From positions 8,060,001 to 8,124,000 of the forward strand of contig OY754330.1 in assembly GCA_963573305.1 (NCBI GenBank): a stretch of 64,000 nucleotides of DNA. The letters run 5' to 3'. The notes under the pieces are model-generated. The model saw nothing but the letters and a program-made list of their open reading frames with translations, made no database searches and had not been told where the DNA came from. This document shows positions 41,101 to 53,100 of this stretch, piece after piece; position 1 is the stretch's first letter; each line of letters opens with the position of its first letter. A program made the translations under genes and the position numbers. This stretch comes from Pyrrhosoma nymphula. Taxonomy: Eukaryota > Arthropoda > Insecta > Odonata > Coenagrionidae.

Positions 41101-44100
41101 AACACTTGGTTCTTCACCAATGTTTCTTCAGGGTCAGTAATGATATTAGAGGCTGATTTTTATTAATATATTTGTCTTGTTTCAGATTCACATCGAGTCC
41201 TGTCGTAAGGCAGTAAATTTTCATTGCACATGTGCCGATCTCTCTGAATTTATTTACTATTTGACAAGGGAACCATTTTCCTCTTAAATGCGTTCAATAA
41301 TGGTGCATTAGTTATGGCGAGAATGGATGTACGATCATTACAGTAAACCAGACTCCTGCAACCCAGGCTGGAAACTGATATCCAACTGAGCCTGACTCTC
41401 CGACGAATGATAAGTCTGACTGAGCTCAAACTGATGGAACCCATATATCCAACAAAGCCTGACCTGACTATGCCTGACCGCATGTACAAGGAAGGGATTT
41501 CGGCCCAATGAAGTTCCCATGCCAAGCTGGAAATTCAGGAAATGCCCGACTTTGGTACTTTGCTCAGGGAATTGTTGAAGACTATCCCTTTACATGCTAG
41601 CATAGTAACAGTGTAAACAATGGGATTGCTGATGGTATTCCTACAAAGTAAGCTTTAAAATAGCGCAACACAATGTGACTCTCAGATGTCTTAACAGCAG
41701 ACATCTTACGAGTTTTAAAAATAGGTAATAATAATAATAATTATTATTATTTTATTGTCATTCAGCCTTTACAGCAATAGACAACGTCAAGCTTACATCT
41801 ACAGAGATTATAAAAAGTATGTATTGTAGCTATATACAAGTTGAAACTAAGAACATTACACAAATTCAAATACGATTTCCTTTACACATTGACAGCATTT
41901 ATAAAAATCAAGCAGTCCCATCATCAACACAGTATGTAATTTAGGTATAGTGAATTCATGGTTTAAAATTTGGTTTACACACAGATTAAGTATAAAAAAG
42001 TAGCAACCTATACTTTGTGTTTCATTTTATGAACATAAAACATAACCCATTAACCCCATTTGTTGCACCTCTAGATTTTTGTTTCAAAAAATTCCTGCAA
42101 GGAATAAAAAGTTCTTGCAACAAGCCAATCGAACATTTTATTCTTGAAATTATCTGCAGGGATATCTACCATACTATGTACATGGGAACTTATTGTAGAT
42201 TCTCATCCCAAGGTTCTTGTAACTATTAAAAGATGTGGATAACCTGTAGTATGGTAAATTAAGTTTGTTGCCATTCCTGGTGTTATGACAGTGAATATTT
42301 TGTCTCTGAAGTAGGTGAGGTAAATTATTCTTTGTATATAATAAGACAGCATAAATATATAAATTGACAACTGTCAAAATTTTAAGTTCAATGAACAGAG
42401 GCTGACAGTGAGCTAATCTATCAGCATTCATCATAATACGGATTACTTTCTTCTGCAACAGAAGGATTTCATTAATACGACTGCAGTTACCCCAAAGTAC
42501 AATTCCATACGTGACTATGCTTTGGAAAAAGGCAAAATAAGCAGTCCGCACATAATGATCCGAAACATGATTTTTCAACTGTTTTAATAAAAAAATAACC
42601 CTAGAGAGTTTTCCTGTCATGAAATCAATGTGGTACTCCCAAGAGTACTGTCTATTAGTACTCCTTAAAATTTAACATGAGTCAGACAATTATCTACTGG
42701 TGTGTTTCTTAAACTAAAGTACAGCTCTTGGGTCTTACTTTGATTCAACATAAACCCATTGGCTTGAAACCATAAAGCAGCTTGAGTCATTGTATTTTCT
42801 GTAGTATTTTTAAGAATTTGTACATTAGAACTGTTACAAAAAAGGTAGTGTCGTCAGCATATAAAATGGAGTGAGAATTGAGCGAATAAGACAAGTCATT
42901 AATCATTACCACAAATAAAAGGGGGCCCAACACTGAGCCTTGAGGCACACCAAAATCAACACATGCCAAACCAGAATTAAATTTATTTACACAGACCACT
43001 TGCTTTTGGTTTTCCAAATAGGAACTGAAAAATTTCCAGCTAGTACCCATTACACCATAGTGACTTAATTTGTCTAAAAGAATAGAATGTTCCACACAAT
43101 CAAATGCTTTACTCAGGTCGCAGGTCAGGTACCTTGATAACATAAGCAACATGAACACACAACAACTATAAACCATGTAAAATATAATAATTACTTATAT
43201 GCCAACCAGTGTAATATTTTGAATTATAGTAATTCCATTACTGAGGAACTTAAAGGATTGGAGTAATGGGGTGTAATCAGAATGGTGTTGAATGAAAGGA
43301 CTAAAACTGGAGATGGGCAATATTTTTTATTAAAATTCTATAGAAATACACTCAATGAAGTATTTAAAAATTTTTACAGCCGGGAAGCAGTTCAGCCAGG
43401 TTTGCAATACATGAAAAATACCTAATTTATAAAAAACTGATATTCTCTTTATTTGAACGCTTTATTCATGATATAGGATTTGGACTTTTTAGTATCGGAG
43501 GACTGAGAAAATGGATTTTATAGTCCTTACTTTCAATTCTCGTATTCGATTTGTTTTTTCCTAAAATTTCAGTATTTGGCTACTTCAATCATAGAACTTT
43601 TCTTATTTTCTTTGAAACTGCAGCATAGGCATGGAATGTGAATGTTTGTCCAAGGCATTTACGCCTCACGTTAAATAATCTATATAACAGAATTGCAATG
43701 AGATTTTAGTTTAGTAATTGTTTACTCAAACCTCTCCATTTAATGGTTAACATAATGCAGAGTAAATTGCATTTGGCATTTGTCATTTTAGAGCTCTGGA
43801 TGAAGATTTGGGTTGTGCCTGTGACGTTACCTCATAGTGGATAAATTGATATTTTTTGAAAATTTGCTCTTCCCTGACAGCTCAGGGAAGGACAATGATA
43901 CGCTTGACGTGAATGGTTCCAAGTGGTGGGCCCCAAGTGGTGGGCCATCAGGTGGGAGAAGAATGCTGCTCAACTAGGATTCCAAACACTGTTGGAGATG
44001 AATGTTTTAAACTGTTGAAGCCAAAATGACGTCCTAAAGCTATTAAGTAAAGGTTGGGCCCTGATCGGACCCAGGGCCCCAAACTGGATTCACTCAAGGA

Positions 44101-47100
44101 GGGGAGGCTCAGAAGGAAGAGAGGGGAAGGCATTAGTCATGGCGCGAAAGCCCCGAAAAAAGTAAAGGACGGAGTGGCTGTGATGTGTATGTACTCAAGG
44201 GATATTTGATTGGGGATTAACAACTGCTGGCGAGCGGCGTACCATAAGCATAAGTAAATGTTCAAAATAGCTTGGCAACTCTTAAAATTAACTTATACTC
44301 AAGAAAGCGATACCAAAATCACAATGACTTTGAAATAAGCACTAACTAACCATCAAAGTACGCTGCCCTGGTGCATCGTTTCGAAATAAACGATACGTTG
44401 GGGCGTCACGGGAAGAAATTCGACTTTGAGACGTATTAAGTGTATTTCAAATTATCCGTACCATCAAGTATGCAATTTCCTATTCCGTTTGCCGAGGACT
44501 GCTCACAACTTCGAATGAATCGATATTTTGAATAAAGAGGGTTCGAACTAACTTTTGCTGTATTTTACTCCCTGACAGTAAAATATTTTTATGCGTGAAG
44601 CATTATTTATTTTATGTAGATACAATGATACGTTAATACATACCTACATAACTTTATTACTCATAGGTCTAACAAAACTGTGTATCTATGATTGGATTTC
44701 GTAAATCATTCTTAGGAGCAATCTTCTCCCATTCCAAATGATGTTGTTCCTTAAGGTAACCTTTTTTGGAGGCTTCCTGGTAAATCCAGAGTCTACTGTA
44801 TCTAAATAATTCAAATAAAAAATATGGTCCATCTCCAGTTCTTGTCCTTCCATTCAACACCATTCAACAACCCATCACTCGTTGTATCCTATATTGTATT
44901 CCTAAAAGTTGCTCAGTAATGGAATTACTAGTTCAAAATATTACACTGGTTGCCATATATGTTATTATTATATTTTACATTGTTTCTAGTTGTTAATCAT
45001 TCCCATTGCTAAGGTTAGTAAAATATCTACTGTTTAGACACAAAAGATGTTCACTGTTAAGACATCTGAGAGTCACATTGTTGTGCTATTTTAAAGCTAT
45101 ATATGTACCATTAGTATTCCTATTAGTCAGAACCTTCAAGATGTACATCCCAGAATTATTTTGACTGGTAAACTGGGGCAGGGTTTTGGGAAGTCAGGCT
45201 GGGTGTTGAGGGCATTGGGCTGACTGAGTCGGGCCTTCCATTTCGGGCTTTCACTCCATCAGGCCACAGTGCGTTGGTCTTTATCGGGTCAGGCTCCCCT
45301 TCACTTTGGGCGTGGGTTGCAGGGCTCTGCAGTAGACTTTATACAATTAATCCATTCCAAATGGCCATTATTATGGTGAAGTATAGGGGCAAGGGCCTAG
45401 CCACCTTGAAACACCATTTCCTGTCAGAACACCGAAGTTAAGCAACGTTGGGCCCGGACGGTGGTTGGATGGGTGACCCTCCTCCATACCTCGACCAGGC
45501 ATGGATGGAGAGATGATACTCCCTCCATACCTATACCGGGAGGCCGGAGGGAGACCCAGACCGGGCCGGTTGGAGGGAGGACACCATCTATAACTGGTAC
45601 TGGGGTGAGGCAGGGGGAGGCCAATCCTCCATACCTCTACCGAGGTGCTCTTGTCCCCTTTCTGCAAGTGGCAGACAGGCAAGGGGTTGGCACAATGGAC
45701 CAAGAAAGGTCTTAAGTGCCCCGGGCTCCTGACGAAGGCCCCCCCAACAACAATCTAATGGTGAAGTATGAAGTGGGCCTTTGCATAACTGAATGGCATT
45801 AAAGATTTTCATTGTGCATGAGAATATTTGTGTATTTGATCGTGTGCAGCAGTCATTTGAGTATGGAGGGCTTGAAATAATAGGTTATGTATAAATTATA
45901 TAAATAAGATATTAATAAACTGTCTAAATGACAAGCATACTTCATGTACTAAGTCAATTGATCAGGGAAGAGTGTATTTTTAAGTACCGTGTGAATACTT
46001 AATCCAGTACACTTTGAACTTGGAGTTGGAGTGGAACTTGGGACCTGTGGTGGAAAGTTTATTTTTTTTTAAATCAGCCATTTTATTCTGGAAGGCTGAC
46101 CTAAGCATGTGCACTCAATTCTTGTGGAAAAAAATTCAAATTCATTACCCTTGATGAAGAAAAGTGCTTCTGCTGTAAGCAAAATGTGCACATTTTAAAA
46201 TTAGAGTTGCTTATATGTGAATATTTGTTGATCTATTTGAGTTCTTTCAGTTCAATTGGTTAAAAGTGTAGGGTGTACATTTTTTACAAAATTTAACTCC
46301 TTCAATATTTGTCACAATTTTTTATTTCTCCAGAGCCGATGGAAAAGTTACATTGCGCCGCACCTTGCCAGATAGCATGACTTCCTGGGTCATTTCCGCT
46401 CTGTCCCTGGACCCAGTCAGTGGAGTTGGGGTGCTTCGGAGAGAGATCAAGGTGAAATAAGAGAACAACGTGTGTGAACGACCATTTTGGGGGTGCTCTA
46501 TACACGTGAGAAAAGAAAAAGTGCATTTCCACTAATGGGCGATGAACATAATTTTAGTGCAAGGAATGATATAAAATGAATGTAAATTTTCATAGGTATT
46601 CAAAATCACAGAACGCTATTCACTGCAGAGGGCCCAAGCTCTTCAATGAGTTACTGTTGCCCACAACACACCAAATATATATTATATTTGTATTACACAT
46701 TAACATTAAAAAAAAATACAAAGAGGAAACCATGTTTATATGTAATACTGTAGACTCTCTTTCTTACGAACAACGTTATTACGAAGTTTTCGTTTTTGCT
46801 AAGCAAATCGTTGGTCCCGACCAAAAGGCTATCTAAACGTATGGTAAAAGAAACGATATTACAAAGTCCTGGTCCCAGTGGTTACAAAAAGAACTTTATT
46901 ACGAAGTTTGATACATGAACAACGGCATTCATTCGGCATCCACAACGTTGCATTATAAACCATGATACTTTGCCACACGTACTTTGCCCAAGAACTTGTG
47001 AACTACCTCTTAAACAATGGGTACTTTGCATTAGCTACTTAGATGGGTTGTAGGTACAGGACTCCCATTGGTTAGTGAGCTTCCGAGGGCCACTGGAAGC

Positions 47101-50100
47101 ATTGGGAGGGGTAAAAGGGAAGAAGCAAAAGAAAAGCCTCGTCCCTTTTCACCCCAACCTATCATATTTCCACTGTCCCTTTGAAGGTCACTTCCCCAAT
47201 GTGTTTCCTTAACCCTCAACCCTGCTAATCCTCATTCCGCTGCCTAATTCCCTGCCTGACTTTGACTCCACCCCCCTCTCCACCTCCCTTTTTCCGTCCC
47301 TAATCACCTTTCGATTCCCCCTCACCCAATTACGAGAGAGCTATAATTTCTCTATGTCTGTGTACTACTGTGGGTTTGGAGCCTTTTGGCGATTTTCTCT
47401 GGAAATAGGTCGAATTTTGGACCAAGCCCTAAGCCAAGCCTTTATAAGCTTTGGACCACTTATCCTCTATAACCTGAAATGATCTTTTCCCTTTGAATTC
47501 TGTCCTTGCTCATAAGAATTTTCGATACGATTGAAGCAATTGTGTAAAATGTGAACCATGTCGCACTTCTTTATTTGCACTTTGCTGCGATGGTAGGGTC
47601 AAGGCCGACCTGCACCTCCGATTCAGCCGATTTCTTCATCTTCACCACGTAGCTCACTCTCCCCCCACCCCTGCCAACACCAGATACTTTTTTCAGTTCG
47701 CTTCGGGAGGACGGCTGTAAATCAATCAGTGATGAACAGAGGCTGACAATTTCTCCACCCTTCTTGGCTCATATTTCGGCGTGGGTGATTCCTTGACACC
47801 ACCCAGGATCATCCAGGGGTCCCATACTGCTGCTCCGAGGCTCGCTGACTGAAAATGCATTGACAGCTAATTCCCCTACGTTCCCCTCTCACACCTCCCT
47901 AGGCTGTAATGCCCCCTTGCTCAAGATGAAAAAACATGACCGCTTATTTTTGGACAAGACGAAATTCATGACTGCGGTACACGTTCTGCGATATGGGAGT
48001 CAACCAAGATCGCTTCTTCACCTTAAGTAAACAATGGATGGTACCACAGCCAATTTGCAATGTTCATTGTTTACATGCATCATAAATTTTTACGGATGAT
48101 TCAGAATTAAGGCGAAAGCCAAAAGATCCCCTGCACGTAGTTATATATTTGGAGATATTGCTACTCTAGAAATTTCAATGGAAATGGACTTCCTTGCATC
48201 GAGCTGCCTTCGCATTAAATAGAGGCATTATTCCATTCGCTCAACCATTGTGTGATGACAAATAATTATTACAAGCAACACGAGGCTCGATTCAGCTTAT
48301 CGTGATGAATGGTTAAATATCCTTTCCAGGGTATTTGGAAATTGACTTACAGGCAGTCTTTCCATCCAGCTATCCCTGTCAATCACGCAGCCGGAAAAAA
48401 TAAATCTACTAGATTCCGTGTTGATCCTTCAGTCGGGTCTGAAAAATTGACGTGTCTAAAGAGGTTTTTCCCGGAAGAAACCTCAAGAAAAAAAGTTTTT
48501 CGTTCCTTATTCCAGGGCACGACGGAATTTATTTGAGCGGGACTCGTTCAGTGAGAAAGAGAAGTGAGTAACCCGAGAGGATCGCCTCATCTGCAATTAT
48601 CTACCTTCGCCCAGCTATGCTTTTTCCCATGTGGCTTCCACCAGTGGGGGGGGGGGGAGAGGGGGGGGGCTTCCACTGCCAACACTGGGTTGATACGGCC
48701 AATGCTCGAACGAATCAAGGGGAGCTGTTATTTCGGTCGATTCAAATTGTAACGTTACCCCGTTGGTAGTGGTGAGGTAGATTTCACACTTCCTCGTTAT
48801 TTTTCCACAACCTGAAATTATGTTGCGTAGTGCCTGAAAGAATTTTAAAACACATCATCACATCAATAGGACAAGTAACATAGTGCATCGCCGCATGCGA
48901 AGAGAGAATTGGAACTTTGATCTGTTTTTACTTCCTTTTATGAGATGCATCGTTCTCTAAAGTGTGAATTTTAATATTTCGGATCCAGATCTTTTTTTTT
49001 AGAATGAATTAGGATCCGATTTCTGCGTCCCATGAAACGTAATATGTAACTTTGAAGTGGTGAACTACCGTATATTAAAGAAATAAAAGCAGGCTCGTCA
49101 TATTTATGGAAAAAAAGGTCCTGATAGTATTTTTCTTCACTTTGGAACGTAACCCCCTTATTTCCATGAGACTAATGCTTACTCCAACGCAGATTTGTGC
49201 AATGAGGCATAATCATGGAACATAACTCCAGTGTTAGGGGAAGTTGTTACTGTATTTTTTGTGATTTTTCTAAAAAAAACATTCTTATGAAGTTTGTTAT
49301 TACAAACCTCCGATTTTTTGGTCCCGTGAACTTCGTAATAATGAGAGTCTACTGTATGTACATATATATATTATATTTGTATCACTTCTATAAAAGTCCT
49401 GGGAATAAAAACTGGGATGATGGAAGTTGGACGATAACTACCCGATATTCCTCACTTAATGTGAATTCAGTGAGCAAGATTTTTGCTGTTACATGATAAG
49501 ACAATTGGGAACATTTTTGCATAGCATGATCAAATTCCCCATTTTAACGCAACTGCCGGAGTTCACAGTAATGATTAGTTAAGTTCCCATTACAAAACCC
49601 ACTAGTGTAGTGTGGCACTGTAAAACCAGCATGTGACACTGAATTGACTCAAAGTTAACTTTTTAAAGCAATTTGACCCATGAGGCCACTAAATTCTGTC
49701 GTTATATGAGGGATTGGCACAGTCGTACAAATGGAAGGCATCATTGCAAATATTTAAAACAAAATTTGATAAAACTCTGCTTCCTCCGCAAAAATATGTT
49801 ATGCAGAAAATCCCGGAAAGTGACAAAATTGACAATGGTGCCACGGAATATTGTAAAGAATGCACATTTAGGAAATTTAAGAAACATGCCTGTGAGACAT
49901 GTAGTATTACAGAAAATAGTATTTAAAAATGACCATTTTCATGATGTTTTCGTAAGATTTCGGCACCATATTTGTAACTTTTCCAAAGAGCCGGTAAAGG
50001 GATACTGACTACATAATTTCATGTTTACAACATGTTCGTATCCACCCCTCAACAAGGTTGTAGAGTGAATGGGCCTTAAGACATAGCGAAAGCTTGATGG

Positions 50101-53100
50101 GATTTTCAAAATCCTCTGAACTTTTCCCGACATGAGAGTAAAACGTGTGCAATCAGCCAAAATTGACGGGCCAAGGAAAATATGTACCTATCAAACTAAT
50201 TCCTTGGAGATGATAAGGAAACTGATTGAACACACTGAATGCAAAGAGAGATATTAAAGACTTTAAATCTTGAGGATAAAAGCACTGCTAAGCTATTTCA
50301 CTCTTTATTTCCTACAAAATTTGATTTGTACGATGCCTTTCACTGCTGCTAAGTTTGCTTCACCAAAATATATTGTAGAAATAATAATTATCGATAAAAA
50401 GAAGCTTCTTTTTGAAAACAGAAGGTCTTGCTAGCCACCGTGAGGTTTCACTTTTGAAAGGCAGTAGGCTTTCCTGTTTCTCGGCCGTGGCTGTCGCTGG
50501 GGTTCAGTTGGGATGAATATTTTGCGATGAATCAGCGGCAGTGAGTAGCCTGATGTCATGATTTCCAAAGACAAGTTCTCATTGGCTGAGTTTGGCCGTT
50601 GTGCCTCTGCTGTGGAGCCATAAAGGCCCCAAGTCGCTTGGCTGAATGTGAATGTATGTACAGGGTGGCGATCGTCAGGGAAAACCGGGAAAACCTGGAA
50701 TTGTCATGGAATTTTGAATTTCTGGAAAAGTCAGGGAATTTTCGTAACAGTCAGGGAGAAACATGGGTAGGAAATTCGCATTATTTTTCTACCATTACGT
50801 TTATCGGCCAGTATTTCCCACCCTTTATTTCACCAAAACATTTCACCAACTAAAACTTATGCCCATCGCAGACGTGCATGGAATAAGTCCCATCAATTCG
50901 TGGCACATTTAGTTGTGAATCTTAGTTATTTAGTAGTGAATCAGACGTACAATATATCCCTTTTGCATATCCTTATTGCGATATTTGCCTAGTAATGTTA
51001 AAATTTATGATCACAATGTATTACGCTAATCACAAGGAATCCGAGGCTATGCTGTTTGGAAAAGTTTACCTCGCATTTTTTTAACTTCCGAGACAGCTTG
51101 AGAGGTAGCTGGAGCGGCTGGAGCATACTAGCTCGTAGTAAATACATGCTTGCAGTTCTAAAAATACGAGACGATAATTATTAAAATGGTTATACAAGTA
51201 CGATGTCACGTGTAAACAAAATCGCAAGATCATCTTCGATTCCCATATCCCCCTTCGTGAAACAGTAAGAAGAGCCCTCCTCCCCTACCACCTTTCACGC
51301 TCGACGTAATTGGTGAATAGCCCCCTTAGCTCCCTCTCGAAGTAATTTTGTCAGGTCAAAAATCACCTCAAAGATGATATTCCTGAATATGATGCTGCCG
51401 TTGCCAATTGCCTCCTGTCTTCGCTCGCAGTGGCGCGCTTACGTTTTGTTTGTTTATCCAAATAGTTTTACATTGCAATTGATAGCAATACTCTTGCAAT
51501 AAAGAACCACGTTAATCAAATTGTTATTCGCTTCTGAATGTCACTCGCGCTATCCGATTTTGATCCAGTCCAAAAACTTGGCTTTGGTTTGTATTTTTCG
51601 CGCACCCTAGTGATACCTTTGCCGGAGTCTGATAGTAAATTGGCCATTTACTTTCCCTTCAATGCCTTTTCAGTAATTCTCAGCTTCCCAGAACTACCGA
51701 GACATGACTATAATTTGGATGAGAGTTAAACTTATGAAGATTTAATATATTTTTTCATTATCATGTACGTGTAGATTTTAATGCATTGATTTCAGCTTTT
51801 AACATTTTCTGAGTTTTGAAGAAAATTTAATTCAGCAGAAATAAAATATTCCGATAATAGGTGACCTGTTGGGGATCAGTCAGGGAAATTGTTAAATCCG
51901 TCAGGGAATAGTCAGGGAAAAGTCAGGGAATTTAAAAATTTGATGTCAGTAGCCACCCTGTATGTAGTTTGTCTTTGGCTCTCCTTGCTAGCTTCCGTGT
52001 CTATCTAAATTTTTTATATCGCCAAATGTTATCTGCATGCAACATACTTCTGGTTGATACCCCACTCAATGGCTAAACTCTCAATGCGCGCTTCTGTGCA
52101 TTAAAAATTTTGGATACTTACTGCACAGCATGTAACGAGGCAATGTTTTTACTTATCATTGAAGTACCAATGTAGTTTTTACACTGGAATTGTGAAAATT
52201 TACGGATTATTTCTTAATGTTTATGTATTACGTATTGTTGTGCATAAAACCTTAATTAAACTGTTACACAATGTTTGACGTGCTCCAGTCTATTATTTTT
52301 CATATGTATCCCTCATCAATGAAATTGTTTTTATTATGCTTTATGTTTTTGACTAACACATTTGTTTAGCACAATGATTTTTTGGGATGCATCTCGTGTT
52401 AAGCAGGGTAGGCAGGGTTAAGCAGAGCATTTGTATCTCCATGCTTATAAACAGGATCCCCTTTGTATTTTTTAAGGGGGGTCGGGGAAAACACCTGACT
52501 GAAAGCATGAATTAATGACAATTACAAGGGGGTATGCTAATGACAGACTTAATTATGCTATACTGGAAAGGCCAAATATATCCTTACTCTCTTGAGTTTT
52601 TAAAACTTTTAACAGCCCTGATTATTTCCAACTGTGAAATTTCTTTCCATTGAAAGGGAACACTGACAGTAAAAACATTTTGAAGGAGTTGAGCAGTAGT
52701 TATGTACCTTACAGTTACTGACACCAGATCCCAATTTACCCAGATTTACCCTAAATGGAGTTGACGCATGATATATTAAGAGTATGAGTGTCTTTGTACT
52801 TGGTGGGCAGACCCATCGCCATGATATGGAGACCAAGCTGCCTTACATTTATTTGGAGGATGAGTGATGTAATTGTTGTTGGAGTTGAATTCTCACTCAC
52901 ATTAATTCAGCATGAATGCTCACATTAATTATAATTTTATTAGTAATTATAGTTTTCTTAGTCCAGTTATTCAGCATGGTATTCTCTTTTGAGATTAATG
53001 AACTGTATTTTGAGATATTTAGTACTGGTTAATTAGAGGGTTGACAGACATTATTATTATCATTAGTAGACGGTATTGCTGTTTTCCCTCACGCTGGTCA

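Larger units (their letters stand above)
41341..45335. mobile_element. Large foldback element in intron 11, interrupted by a LINE and repeat E
   Basis: The left arm (41341-41714, continuing at 43165-43340) matches the right arm (44800-45335) in reverse complement. Shared blocks include gactctcagatgtcttaaca, ccaaccagtgtaatattttg and actggagatgg. Outer ends are cagtaaaccagactcctgc on the left and gcagggctctgcagtagac on the right. The arms are 0.5-0.6 kb. The LINE at 41715-43165 inserted into the left arm. Confidence 0.75.

Noticed and set aside
45387..45478. Functional 5S rRNA gene
   Set aside because: Only the first three quarters of 5S are present, joined to an unrelated body and flanked by a 12-bp target duplication, so it is a SINE.
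45371..45715. Pro-rich open frames on both strands at the SINE
   Set aside because: They arise from the GC-rich SINE body.
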